Origin: CAMLFJ01 sp040902305
GTDB taxonomy: Bacteria; Methylomirabilota; Methylomirabilia; Rokubacteriales; CSP1-6
Length of the DNA: 52,602 nt
Assembly (NCBI GenBank): GCA_040902305.1
Contig: JBBDXN010000010.1
Location: 1 to 52,602, forward strand
Direction: 5' to 3'
In this document: piece by piece, positions 8,018 to 16,424 of the stretch
How positions within the stretch are numbered: the first letter of the stretch is position 1
Layout of the letters: every line of letters begins with the position of its first letter
Program-made: the position numbers and the translations under genes
The notes under the pieces: model-generated
What the model was told of the DNA's origin: nothing
Seen by the model: the letters and a program-made list of their open reading frames with translations, nothing else
Database searches by the model: none

Positions 8018-8393
8018 TGATCGCGCGGCAGCGCCGCTCGAAGTCGCCGAGAACCGACCGGTACTTCGCCTCGATGCGCGCTCGCTGCCGCTCCCACTCC
8101 CCGTCGAAGCGCTGCTGCGCGGCGAGGCGGCAGGCGCCGCCCGCCGTCCCCTCCGGGCAGCGGCCGAACGCCGCCCACATGGCCGCGCGGTGGATGTCCT
8201 CGGCGCCCTCGATCTCGGCCAGCCGGAGCCGCGCGATCAGCTCCCGGCCCCGCGCCGGCCGGGCGCAGTCGATCTCCGGCTGGGCCGGAGCGGCCGCGCC
8301 GGTCCAGAGGGCGGCACCCAGGCCCAGGGCCGCGACGGCGGCCGCGAGTGCGGGGCCCCTTGGGGGGCCGTAAACCCTTGTCTTGGTGGGCAA
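8004..8393 (-). CDS. Small secreted protein of unknown function
   Basis: A 129-residue frame opening at a TTG codon (8393-8391) with AAGGA close upstream. Residues 1-40 have basic residues, an Ala/Leu-rich core (LAAAVAALGLGAALWTGAAA) and an AQ cut-like site, as in a Sec signal peptide. The mature part is polar and helical, rich in Arg and Glu, with four Cys (DCARP, GRCPEG, GACRLA, RRCRAI) that could pair in the periplasm. No family was recognised. It is convergent with the crotonase, and its start abuts the promoter that reads the other way at 8399-8427. The unusual start codon keeps confidence moderate. Confidence 0.55.
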   Translation of the reverse strand: MPTKTRVYGPPRGPALAAAVAALGLGAALWTGAAAPAQPEIDCARPARGRELIARLRLAEIEGAEDIHRAAMWAAFGRCPEGTAGGACRLAAQQRFDGEWERQRARIEAKYRSVLGDFERRCRAIISRP

Positions 8394-8398
8394 AGTCC

Positions 8399-8427
8399 TT
8401 GACAGTCCCCGGGGCGTGGGCTAGACT
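8399..8427 (+). promoter_or_regulatory. Sigma-70-type promoter for the first Liv/ligase operon
   Basis: A perfect -35 hexamer TTGACA (8399-8404) is separated by exactly 17 bases from TAGACT (8422-8427), which keeps the key T-A...T positions of a -10 box. The predicted start is near 8434, leaving a leader of about 120 bases before the ligase at 8557. No riboswitch-like fold was recognised in that leader. This is the best promoter match in the window and probably drives 8557 through 25286. Confidence 0.75.
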
Positions 8428-8556
8428 CGCGCCACTTTATCACCCCCAGCGCGAGTGCTCCTCATGGAGCCTGACGAGCGTGAAGACTCTCTCCAACGGT
8501 GCAGGTGAGCTTCGCCTCGCGCGGCCGAGCGCGATGCGCACCCGCGTGCGCGCGTG

Positions 8557-10497
8557 ATGCTCGATCCGGGCTGCGACACCTTTCCGAAGCTGGCCCTCCG
8601 CAACGCCCGGCGCCGTCCGGGAAACGTCGCCATCCGGGAGAAGGACCTGGGCATCTGGCAATCCCACACCTGGAGCCAGTACGTCGAGCAGGCGCGGCTC
8701 ATCGCCCTGGGGCTGGCCGCGCTCGGCTTCGCCCGGGGTGACAAGACGGCGGTGGTCGGCGACAACCGGCCGCAGCTCTACTGGGCCATGCTGGCCACGC
8801 AGGCGCTCGGCGGGGTCCCGGTGCCGCTCTACCAGGACTCGATCGAGAAGGAGATGCAGTACATCGTCGCCCACGCGGAGGCGCGCTTCGCGGTGGTCGA
8901 GGATCAGGAGCAGGTCGACAAGCTACTGCGCGTCCGCGAGCAGTGCCCGGGGCTCGAATACATCATCTACAAGGACTCCCGCGGTCTGCGTCACTACCGC
9001 GAGACGTGCCTGCTGAGCCTGGACGACCTGCAGGAGCGAGGCCGCAAGCTCGCGCTCGAAAACCCGGGCCACTTCGACCAGGAGGTGGGGCGCGGGGCGG
9101 CCGACGATCTGGCCATCATCCTCTACACCTCGGGCACCACCGGGGCGCCCAAGGGGGCGATGCTCTCGCACCGCAACTTGATGGAGACCGCGCAGAACGC
9201 CATCGCCCACGAAGGATTGACCTCTGCCGAGGAGGGACTGGCGTACCTGCCGATGGCCTGGGCGGGAGACCACATGTTCTCGTACGCCCAGTCCCTCGTC
9301 GCCGGCTTCACCATCAATTGCCCGGAGAGCGCGGCCACCGTGCTCGCGGATCTCCGGGAGATCGGCCCCACCTATTTCTTCGCCCCGCCCCGGATCTGGG
9401 AGAGCATCCTCACCACCGTGATGATCCGGGTCGACGACGCCTCCTGGATCAAGCGGCGCGTGGTCCACGCCTTCCTCGCGCTGGCCCGGCGCGTGGAGGA
9501 GCGCCGCCTCGCGCGCCGGCCGGTGGGCGTGGCCGATCGCCTGGGGTACGCGCTCGGCCGGATCCTGGTGTACGGGCCCCTGCGGGACAACCTGGGGATG
9601 CGAAGGATCCGGATCGCCTACACCGCGGGGGAGGCGATCAGCCCGGAGCTGCTGGGCTTCTACCGGTCGCTGGGAGTCAACGTGAAGCAGGTGTACGGCA
9701 TGACGGAATCGAGCGCGCTGATCTCGATCCAGAAGGACGGCGACGTCAAGCTCGACACGGTAGGCACCCCGCTGCCCGGGGTGGAGGTGCGCATCAGCGA
9801 GGCCGGTGAGGTGCTGTATCGAAGCCCCGGCGTCTTTCTCGGCTACCACAAGAACCCGGCGGCCACCGCCGAGACGATCGAGGGCGGCTGGGTGCACTCC
9901 GGGGACGCCGGCGTCTTCGACCGGGACGGACACCTGAAGATCATCGACCGGGCCCGGGACCTGGGCCGTCTGGCGGACGGGACGATCTTTCCGCCCAAGT
10001 ACCTCGAGAACAAGCTCAAGTTCTCGACCTTCATCCGGGAGGCGGTGTGCGTGGGAGGCGACCGGCCCTTCGTGGCCGCCCTCATCAACGTCGATCTTGG
10101 ATCGGTCGGGAACTGGGCGGAGCGCCGGGGGATTGCGTATACGAGCTTCACGGACCTGGCCCAGAAGGCCGAGGTGTACGACCTCATCCGCCAGGAGGTG
10201 GCCCGGGTGAATCGCAGTCTGCTCGACGAGGGCCCGCTCGCGGGGGCTCAGATCCGGCGCTTCCTGCTCCTGCACAAGGAGCTGGATCCCGACGACCAGG
10301 AGATCACCCGGACCCGGAAGGTGCGGCGGGGCTTCATCGCCGAGAAGTACGCGGCGCTCATCGACGCGCTCTACTCCGGGGCCGATCACGTGAAGGTGGA
10401 GGCTCAGGTGACGTACGAGGACGGACGGACCGGCACCGTGCGCGCGGAGGTCCAGATCCGCGAGGTAGAGGCCTTCGCGGCCGGGATGGCCCGGTGA
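8557..10497 (+). CDS. AMP-dependent acyl-CoA synthetase, long-chain type (ligase 1)
   Basis: This 646-residue enzyme activates a carboxylic acid with ATP to an acyl-AMP and then forms the CoA thioester. The P-loop is IILYTSGTTGAPKGAMLSH; further motifs are YLPMAWAGDHMFSY, FFAPPRIWE, QVYGMTESSALIS, HSGDAGVFDRDGHL, IDRARDLGRLADG and a C-terminal TRTRKVRRGFIAEKYAAL. The layout matches the large COG1022-type synthetases. The start is ATG 8557; GTG 8554 is adjacent and equally possible, and no clear Shine-Dalgarno sequence precedes either. LivG1 overlaps its stop by 4 bases, linking CoA activation to an importer. Confidence 0.95.
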   Translation: MLDPGCDTFPKLALRNARRRPGNVAIREKDLGIWQSHTWSQYVEQARLIALGLAALGFARGDKTAVVGDNRPQLYWAMLATQALGGVPVPLYQDSIEKEMQYIVAHAEARFAVVEDQEQVDKLLRVREQCPGLEYIIYKDSRGLRHYRETCLLSLDDLQERGRKLALENPGHFDQEVGRGAADDLAIILYTSGTTGAPKGAMLSHRNLMETAQNAIAHEGLTSAEEGLAYLPMAWAGDHMFSYAQSLVAGFTINCPESAATVLADLREIGPTYFFAPPRIWESILTTVMIRVDDASWIKRRVVHAFLALARRVEERRLARRPVGVADRLGYALGRILVYGPLRDNLGMRRIRIAYTAGEAISPELLGFYRSLGVNVKQVYGMTESSALISIQKDGDVKLDTVGTPLPGVEVRISEAGEVLYRSPGVFLGYHKNPAATAETIEGGWVHSGDAGVFDRDGHLKIIDRARDLGRLADGTIFPPKYLENKLKFSTFIREAVCVGGDRPFVAALINVDLGSVGNWAERRGIAYTSFTDLAQKAEVYDLIRQEVARVNRSLLDEGPLAGAQIRRFLLLHKELDPDDQEITRTRKVRRGFIAEKYAALIDALYSGADHVKVEAQVTYEDGRTGTVRAEVQIREVEAFAAGMAR

Positions 10498-11276
10498 GCC
10501 AGGTGCCCGCCCCGCTCCTCGAGGTGGCGCGCGTCAGCGTCCGGTTCGGGGCGGTGCAGGCGCTCGATCAGGTCAGCCTCGCGATCCGCCGGGGTGAGAT
10601 CGTCGCGATCATCGGCCCCAACGGCGCGGGCAAGACCACGCTGCTCAACGTGATCAGCGGCTTCTACCACCCCGCGGAGGGGCAGATCCGCTTCGAGGGG
10701 CGTGACCGGACCCACCTGGCGCCGTACGACGTGGCCGCGCTGGGCATCGCCCGCACCTTCCAGAACGTGGCCCTCTTCAAGGGCATGAGCGTGCTCGACA
10801 ACATCATGACCGGCCGGCTCCTGAAGATGAAGGGGAGCTTCCTGCTCGACGCGCTCTACTGGGGGCCGGCCAAGGCCCAGGAGATCGAGCACCGGGCCTT
10901 CGTGGAGCGGATCATCGATTTCCTGGAGATCCAGGCGATCCGCAAGGCCCCGGCGGGCAAGCTGCCGTACGGGCTGCAGAAGCGGGTGGAGCTGGCGCGG
11001 GCCCTGGCCGCCGAGCCCACGCTGCTCTTGCTGGATGAGCCCATGGCCGGGATGAACGTCGAGGAGAAGGAAGACATGTGCCGCTTCATCCTCGACGTCA
11101 ACGCGGAGTTCGGGACGACCATCGCCCTCATCGAGCACGACATGAGCGTGGTGATGGACATCTCCGATCACGTGGCCGCGCTCGACTACGGCCGGAAGAT
11201 CGCGGACGGGACCCCCGATGAGGTCCGCCGCGACCAGGCCGTCATCGACGCCTACCTGGGTGTGAGCCATGTGTGA
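10494..11276 (+). CDS. livG: Branched-chain amino acid-type ABC transporter ATPase, LivG-like (module 1)
   Basis: A 260-residue ATPase beginning at GTG 10494, overlapping the ligase stop as GTGA. It has Walker A GPNGAGKTTLLN, the LivG hallmark ARTFQNVALFKGMSVLDN, a signature region YGLQKRVELARAL, Walker B LLLLDEPMAGMN and the switch His in LIEHDMSVVM. It would power LivH1/LivM1 at the cytoplasmic face. The signature motif reads PYGLQKR instead of LSGGQ, as is usual for this Liv subgroup. Confidence 0.96.
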   Translation: MSQVPAPLLEVARVSVRFGAVQALDQVSLAIRRGEIVAIIGPNGAGKTTLLNVISGFYHPAEGQIRFEGRDRTHLAPYDVAALGIARTFQNVALFKGMSVLDNIMTGRLLKMKGSFLLDALYWGPAKAQEIEHRAFVERIIDFLEIQAIRKAPAGKLPYGLQKRVELARALAAEPTLLLLDEPMAGMNVEEKEDMCRFILDVNAEFGTTIALIEHDMSVVMDISDHVAALDYGRKIADGTPDEVRRDQAVIDAYLGVSHV

Positions 11277-11288
11277 GGCGGGTCCGTG

Positions 11289-12224
11289 ATGGATCTGCTC
11301 TACCGCGTGTTCGTGGGGCCGTTCCGGGACATGGTCACCGCGCCGACCTTCCTGGCCGAGGTCCTGATCGGCGGGGTCGCGGCCGGCCTCATGTACTCGC
11401 TGGTGGCCCTCGGCTTCGTGCTGATCTTCAAGGCCTCCGGCGTCTTCAACTTCGCCCAGGGGGTCATGGTGCTCTTCTCCGCGCTGACCCTGGTGGGGCT
11501 GATGGAGCGCGGGGTCCCGGTGGTGCTGGCGCTGGCCCTCACGATCGGGGTCATGGTGGCGCTGGCCTTCGCCATCGAGCGGGTGGTGCTGCGGCCGCTC
11601 GTGAACCAGGAGCACATCATCCTGTTCATGGCCACCATCGGGCTCAACTTCTTCCTCGAAGGGCTCGGCGAGATGGTGTGGGGCGCCAACGTCAAGAGGC
11701 TCGATATCGGCATCCCCGACGAGTCCTTCACGGTGGCCGGCATCCTCATCAACAAGCTCGAGATGACCGCGGCGGCCACCGCGGCGGTGCTGGTCGGCAT
11801 CCTGGCCGTGTTCTTCCAGCGCACGAAGATCGGCCGGGCGCTCCTGGCGGTGGCCGACGATCACGAGGCCGCGCTCAGCATCGGCATCCCGCTCCGGACG
11901 ATCTGGATTGTGGTCTGGTCGGTAGCGGGCATCGTGGCCCTCGTGGCCGGCATCATGTGGGGCGCCAAGAGCGGGGTGCAGTTCAGCCTGTCGCTGATCG
12001 CGCTCAAGGCCCTGCCGGTGCTGATCCTCGGCGGGTTCACCTCGGTGCCGGGGGCCATCGTGGGCGGCCTGATCATCGGCACCGGCGAGAAGATCGGCGA
12101 GGTCTACTGGGGCCCGCTGGTGGGCGGGGCCATCGAGAACTGGTTCGCCTACGTGCTGGCCCTGGCGTTCCTGCTCGTGCGGCCGCAGGGCCTCTTCGGG
12201 GAAAAGATCATCGAGCGAGTCTAG
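11289..12224 (+). CDS. livH: Branched-chain amino acid-type ABC transporter permease, LivH-like (module 1)
   Basis: A 311-residue polytopic inner-membrane protein starting at ATG 11289 (GTG 11286 is just upstream). The LivH family signs are GLMYSLVALGFVLIFKASGVFNFAQG near the N-terminus, ERVVLRPLVNQEHI, GRALLAVADDHEAA (the cytoplasmic EAA-like loop that contacts the ATPase) and LGGFTSVPGAIVGG near the C-terminus. About eight hydrophobic segments can be seen. Its stop codon lies inside the left end of a long palindrome separating it from livM1. Confidence 0.95.
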   Translation: MDLLYRVFVGPFRDMVTAPTFLAEVLIGGVAAGLMYSLVALGFVLIFKASGVFNFAQGVMVLFSALTLVGLMERGVPVVLALALTIGVMVALAFAIERVVLRPLVNQEHIILFMATIGLNFFLEGLGEMVWGANVKRLDIGIPDESFTVAGILINKLEMTAAATAAVLVGILAVFFQRTKIGRALLAVADDHEAALSIGIPLRTIWIVVWSVAGIVALVAGIMWGAKSGVQFSLSLIALKALPVLILGGFTSVPGAIVGGLIIGTGEKIGEVYWGPLVGGAIENWFAYVLALAFLLVRPQGLFGEKIIERV

Positions 12225-12348
12225 AGCGATGATAACGGCCCATCTGCTTCGTTGGCGCCCTCGGCCGCACGCTCAACGTAGAGGGACTACGCCTCGCGTG
12301 CGGCCTTCGGGCGCCGCCTCGCAGCTGGACCATTCTCATCGCTCTAGA
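12220..12348. repeat. 129-bp imperfect palindrome between livH1 and livM1
   Basis: Three nested pairs can be read directly. The outer arms are 12220-12238 (TCTAGAGCGATGATAACGG) and 12330-12348, nearly perfect complements. The middle arms are 12254-12272 and 12296-12315, sharing GGCGCC and GGCCGCACGC with their complements. The tip is CGTAG (12277-12281), loop AGGGA, CTACG (12287-12291). The RNA would fold into one long hairpin starting in the livH1 stop codon. It could be a REP/BIME-like or MITE-like mobile repeat, and could also tune livM1 expression. Confidence 0.85.
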
Positions 12349-12374
12349 CACGCGCGAGGTTGGGGGACCGCGCG

Positions 12375-13451
12375 GTGATCTATCGGGAGGCGGGGCAGTT
12401 CAAGACCAGCTACGCGGCCGACCAGGCCGTGTTCCCCATCGTGCAGGACCGCGTGGTGGTGGGCGCGTTCCTCGCGCTCGCCTTCGTGCTGCCCCCGGCC
12501 CTGGCCGGCGAGTACTGGCTGCAGGCCGTGCTGATCCCGTTCCTGGTCTACGCGATGGCGGCGGTGGGGTTGAATCTCCTGACCGGCTACGCGGGCCAGG
12601 TCTCGCTGGGCACCGGTGGCTTCATGGCGGTCGGCGCCTACGCGGCCTTCAAGCTCACCACCGCGTTCCCCGGGCTCAACATCCTGCTCGTGTTCGTGCT
12701 GGCCGGGGTGATCGCGGCCGGGGTCGGCATCGTCTTCGGCCTGCCGAGCCTGCGCATCAAGGGTTTCTACCTCGCGGTGGCGACCCTGGCCGCGCAGTTC
12801 TTCCTGATCTGGCTCTTCAACAAGGTGGCCTGGTTCGTCAACTACGCGCCGTCGGGGACGATCACCGCCCCGCCGCGCACGATGCTGGGGGTCATGGTGA
12901 CGGGCCCGGAGGCCACCGCGGCGGCGCGCTACGTCGTCGCGCTCGGCCTCGTCGTGGTCTTCGGGATGATCGCCAAGAACCTGGTGCGCGGCCGCGTGGG
13001 CCGGTCGTGGATGGCGATCCGGGACCGCGATATCGCGGCGGAGATCATCGGAATACGGCCGCTGCGGACCAAGCTGCTCGCCTTCGCGATCTCGTCCTTC
13101 TACTGCGGCATCGCGGGATCCATGCTGGTGTTCCTGTTCCTGGGCAGCGCCGAGACGCAGGCCTTCGACATCAACCAATCGTTCCTGGTGCTGTTCATGG
13201 TCATCATCGGCGGCCTCGGCTCCATCCTGGGCTCGTTTCTCGGGGCCGCCTTCATCATCCTGATGCCGATCTTCCTGGCCAACGTTCCCCACTGGCTCGG
13301 GCTCGACATCTCGGTGGCGTTGCAGAAGCAGATCGAGGTGATGATCTTCGGGGGCCTCATCCTCTTCTTCCTCATCGTCGAGCCCCACGGGCTGGCGCGC
13401 CTCTGGCAGATCGCCAAGGAGAAGCTCCGGCTGTGGCCGTTCCCGCACTGA
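12375..13451 (+). CDS. livM: Branched-chain amino acid-type ABC transporter permease, LivM-like (module 1)
   Basis: A 358-residue polytopic permease. The start is placed at GTG 12375, which gives MIYREAGQFKTSYAAD, aligning with the paralogue at 19251 (MIHRESGVLKTTYEAD); a G-rich stretch lies about 8 bases upstream, and a TTG at 12360 is less likely. LivM signs include GLNLLTGYAGQVSLGTGGFMAVGAYA, GLPSLRIKGFYLAVATL, GRSWMAIRDRDIAAEIIGI and IIGGLGSILGSFLGAAF. It forms the channel with LivH1. Confidence 0.95.
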   Translation: MIYREAGQFKTSYAADQAVFPIVQDRVVVGAFLALAFVLPPALAGEYWLQAVLIPFLVYAMAAVGLNLLTGYAGQVSLGTGGFMAVGAYAAFKLTTAFPGLNILLVFVLAGVIAAGVGIVFGLPSLRIKGFYLAVATLAAQFFLIWLFNKVAWFVNYAPSGTITAPPRTMLGVMVTGPEATAAARYVVALGLVVVFGMIAKNLVRGRVGRSWMAIRDRDIAAEIIGIRPLRTKLLAFAISSFYCGIAGSMLVFLFLGSAETQAFDINQSFLVLFMVIIGGLGSILGSFLGAAFIILMPIFLANVPHWLGLDISVALQKQIEVMIFGGLILFFLIVEPHGLARLWQIAKEKLRLWPFPH

Positions 13452-13474
13452 CCGAGCAACCCAAGGAGGACACC

Positions 13475-14806
13475 ATGAAAGCACGAGCCTTCACGATCAC
13501 GGTCCTGGCGCTGGCGCTCATACTGGCGCCGTGGGCCGGCGTCGCCCTCGCCCAGGACAAGGCGGTCTTCATCCCGCTGCTGGTCTACCGCACGGGCCCC
13601 TATGCGCCGAGCGGGATCCCGCTCGCCAACGGCGGCGCCGACTACTTCAACCTCCTCAACGAGCGCGACGGCGGCATCAACGGCGTGAAGATCGTCTTCG
13701 AGGAGTGCGAGACGCAATACGATACGAAGCAGGGAGTCGAGTGCTACGAGCGACTCAAGAACAAGAACGGCGGGGCGGTCGTCGTGAACCCGTACAGCAC
13801 CGGCATCACCTACCAGCTGATTCCCAAGGCCCCGGTGGACAAGATCGTCGTTCACTCGATGGGCTACGGGATGACCGCGTCTGCGGACGGTCGCTGGTTC
13901 CCGTGGATCTTCAACTTCCCGATGACCTACTGGAGCCAGGCCTCCGCCTTCGTCAAGTACGTGGGCCAGCAGGAAGGCGGGACGGACAAGCTGAAGGGCA
14001 AGAAGATCGCTCACATCTACCACAACAGCCCCTACGGCAAGGAAGCCAATCCCACGCTCGAGGAGCTGGCTCGGCGGCTCGGCTTCGAGCTGACCCTCCT
14101 CGCGGTCGACCACCCCGGACAGGAGCAGAAGGCGACCTGGCTGCAGGTGCGCCGGCTCAATCCCGACTGGATCTACATCTCAGGCTGGGGGGTCATGAAC
14201 CAGGTGGCGGTCAAGGAGGCGGCCGCCCACGGGATGAAGATGGATCACGTGATCGGGAACTGGTGGACGGGCACCGAGGCCGACGTCATCCCCGCCGGTG
14301 ACGCGGCCAAGGGCTACAAGTCCATGGCGTTCCATGCCGCGGGTGCGAACTTCAAGGTGCACCAGGAGATCTTCAAGCACGTCTACGAGAAGGGGAAGGG
14401 CGCCTACGGGAGCGATCGGTCCCGGGTCGGCGAGGTGCTGTACAACCGCTTCGTGATCAACGCGATGCTCGACACCGAGGCCATCCGCAGCGCGATGGCC
14501 AAGTTCGGCAACAAGCCGCTCACCGGCGAGCAGGTGCGCTGGGGCTTCGAGAACCTCAACCTCACCGAGAAGCGGCTGGATGAGCTGGGCATGAAGGGGC
14601 TCCTGCGGCCCCTCAAGGTCACCTGCGAGAATCACGAGGGCAACGGGATGGCCGCGGTCCAGCAGTGGGACGGCAAGCAGTGGAAGATCGTCTCCGACTG
14701 GATCGAGCCCATGCGGGAGGTGGTGCGGCCGAAGCTGGAAGCGGCCGCGGTGGAGGAGGCCAAGAAGCTCGGCTACACCATGCGGGACTGCAGCAAGGAG
14801 AAGTAG
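13475..14806 (+). CDS. livK: Liv-type periplasmic substrate-binding protein (module 1)
   Basis: A 443-residue secreted binding protein. Residues 1-27 are a Sec signal peptide (MKARAFTITVLALALILAPW..VALAQ). The mature part is a type I periplasmic-binding fold (Peripla_BP_6 type): YRTGPYAPSGIPLANGGADYFNLLNERDGGINGVKI near the start, GKKIAHIYHNSPYGKEA in the hinge region and YNRFVINAMLDTEAIRSAM later. AAGGAGG precedes the ATG. It captures the ligand for LivH1/M1; pairing with CoA ligases suggests a carboxylic acid rather than a free amino acid, but this is inference. Confidence 0.94.
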   Translation: MKARAFTITVLALALILAPWAGVALAQDKAVFIPLLVYRTGPYAPSGIPLANGGADYFNLLNERDGGINGVKIVFEECETQYDTKQGVECYERLKNKNGGAVVVNPYSTGITYQLIPKAPVDKIVVHSMGYGMTASADGRWFPWIFNFPMTYWSQASAFVKYVGQQEGGTDKLKGKKIAHIYHNSPYGKEANPTLEELARRLGFELTLLAVDHPGQEQKATWLQVRRLNPDWIYISGWGVMNQVAVKEAAAHGMKMDHVIGNWWTGTEADVIPAGDAAKGYKSMAFHAAGANFKVHQEIFKHVYEKGKGAYGSDRSRVGEVLYNRFVINAMLDTEAIRSAMAKFGNKPLTGEQVRWGFENLNLTEKRLDELGMKGLLRPLKVTCENHEGNGMAAVQQWDGKQWKIVSDWIEPMREVVRPKLEAAAVEEAKKLGYTMRDCSKEK

Positions 14807-14818
14807 GGAGACGCGTCG

Positions 14819-15634
14819 GTGAGCGACGTCGCCCGGCCGCTGCTGTCGATCAACAACATCGAGGTGATCTACGACCACGTGATCCTCGTGTTGAAGGGCG
14901 TGTCGCTCCAGGTCCCCGAGGAGGGCATCGTGGCCCTCCTCGGGGCCAACGGCGCCGGCAAGAGCACCACGCTGAAGGCCATCTCGGGCCTCCTGCGGAC
15001 CGAGCGGGGCGAGGTGACCAAGGGGAGCATCGAGTTCCGGGGGGAGACGATCCACCGGAAGGACCCGTCGGAGGTGGTGCGGCGCGGCATCGTCCAGGTG
15101 ATGGAGGGCCGGCACGTGTTCGAGCACCTCACGGTGGAGGAGAACCTCCTGGCCGGCGGCTACACGCGGCGCAACGGACATTCCCTGAAGCAGGATCTCG
15201 AGATGGTGTACACCTATTTCCCGCGCCTGCGCGACCGGCGCTCGATCCGCGCCGGCTACGTCTCGGGTGGCGAGCAGCAGATGCTCGCGATCGGGCGCGC
15301 CCTGATGGCGAAGCCGCGGCTGATGCTGCTGGACGAGCCGTCGATGGGGCTGGCGCCCATGCTGGTGCAGGAGATCTTCGAGATCGTGGGGCGCCTGAAC
15401 CGCGAGGAGCGGGTGGCGGTGCTGCTGGCTGAGCAGAATGCCAACATGGCGCTGCGCTTCGCCCAGTACGTCTACGTGATGGAGAACGGGCGGGTGGTGC
15501 TGGACGGCGACGGCAAGACGGTGAGCGAGAACGAGGACATCAAGGAGTTCTACCTGGGGCTGTCCGGGGTGGGTCAACGCAAGAGCTATCGGGACGTCAA
15601 ACACTACAAGCGGCGGAAACGATGGCTGTCGTGA
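14819..15634 (+). CDS. livF: Branched-chain amino acid-type ABC transporter ATPase, LivF-like (module 1)
   Basis: A 271-residue ATPase starting at GTG 14819, 12 bases after livK1. Motifs are Walker A GANGAGKSTTLKAISG, VQVMEGRHVFEHLTVEENL (LivF hallmark), signature YVSGGEQQMLAIGRAL, Walker B LMLLDEPSMGLAP and the switch region LAEQNANMAL. It has a basic C-terminal extension ending RKSYRDVKHYKRRKRWLS, which E. coli LivF lacks and the second LivF in this window shares almost exactly. Confidence 0.96.
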   Translation: MSDVARPLLSINNIEVIYDHVILVLKGVSLQVPEEGIVALLGANGAGKSTTLKAISGLLRTERGEVTKGSIEFRGETIHRKDPSEVVRRGIVQVMEGRHVFEHLTVEENLLAGGYTRRNGHSLKQDLEMVYTYFPRLRDRRSIRAGYVSGGEQQMLAIGRALMAKPRLMLLDEPSMGLAPMLVQEIFEIVGRLNREERVAVLLAEQNANMALRFAQYVYVMENGRVVLDGDGKTVSENEDIKEFYLGLSGVGQRKSYRDVKHYKRRKRWLS

Positions 15635-15644
15635 GGGCCCTGAC

Positions 15645-16424
15645 ATGAGCGCGCAGCTCCAGATCACGGAGGTCTCCAAGTCCTTCGGCGGGGTGCAGGC
15701 GGTCGGCCGGGTGAGCCTCGAGGTGCGGCGGGGCGAGATCCTCTCCGTGATCGGGCCCAACGGCGCGGGCAAGACCACCCTGCTCAACATGATCAGCGGC
15801 TTCTACCACCCCGACTCCGGCCGCATCACGCTCGACGCGACCGACGTCACCCAGAGCGCGCCGAGCCGGGTGGCCGAGATGGGAGTGGCCCGCACCTTCC
15901 AGAACATCGCGCTCTTCAAGGGCATGACCGTGCTCGACAACCTGATGCTCGGGCGGCACGTGCACATGCGGGCGGGCGTGCTCAGCTCGTTCATCTACTG
16001 GGGGTTCGCCCAGAAAGAGGAGGTGGTCCACCGCCGGCGGGTCGAGGACATCATCGACTTCCTCAAGATCCAGGACCTGCGCCGCCGCCCCACCGGCTCG
16101 CTCGCCTATGGGCTCCAGAAGCGGGTGGAGCTGGGGCGCGCGCTGGCTCTGGACCCGAAGATCCTGCTGCTCGACGAGCCGATGGGCGGGTGTAACCACG
16201 AGGAGAAGGAGGACATGGCGCGCTTCGTGCTCGACGTGAACCAGGAGTGGGGGACGACCATCATCCTGATCGAGCACGACATGGGCGTGGTCATGGACAT
16301 CTCGGACCGGGTGGCGGTGCTGGACATGGGACAGAAGATCGCGGAGGGCACGCCCGACGAGGTGCGGGCCGATACGCGCGTCATCAAAGCCTACCTTGGA
16401 GAAGTGAAAGCAGGGAGACACTAA
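15645..16424 (+). CDS. livG: Branched-chain amino acid-type ABC transporter ATPase, LivG-like (module 2)
   Basis: A 259-residue paralogue of LivG1. It shows Walker A GPNGAGKTTLLNMISG, ARTFQNIALFKGMTVLDN, YGLQKRVELGRAL, Walker B ILLLDEPMGGCN and IEHDMGVVMDIS. The order differs from module 1: here LivG precedes its ligase, and its stop shares one base with the ligase start (TAATG). It presumably works with LivH2/M2. Confidence 0.96.
   Translation: MSAQLQITEVSKSFGGVQAVGRVSLEVRRGEILSVIGPNGAGKTTLLNMISGFYHPDSGRITLDATDVTQSAPSRVAEMGVARTFQNIALFKGMTVLDNLMLGRHVHMRAGVLSSFIYWGFAQKEEVVHRRRVEDIIDFLKIQDLRRRPTGSLAYGLQKRVELGRALALDPKILLLDEPMGGCNHEEKEDMARFVLDVNQEWGTTIILIEHDMGVVMDISDRVAVLDMGQKIAEGTPDEVRADTRVIKAYLGEVKAGRH

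Noticed and set aside
12360..12374. TTG at 12360 as start of livM1
   Set aside because: GTG 12375 aligns exactly with the paralogue start (MIHRES/MIYREA) and has a G-rich tract at suitable spacing.
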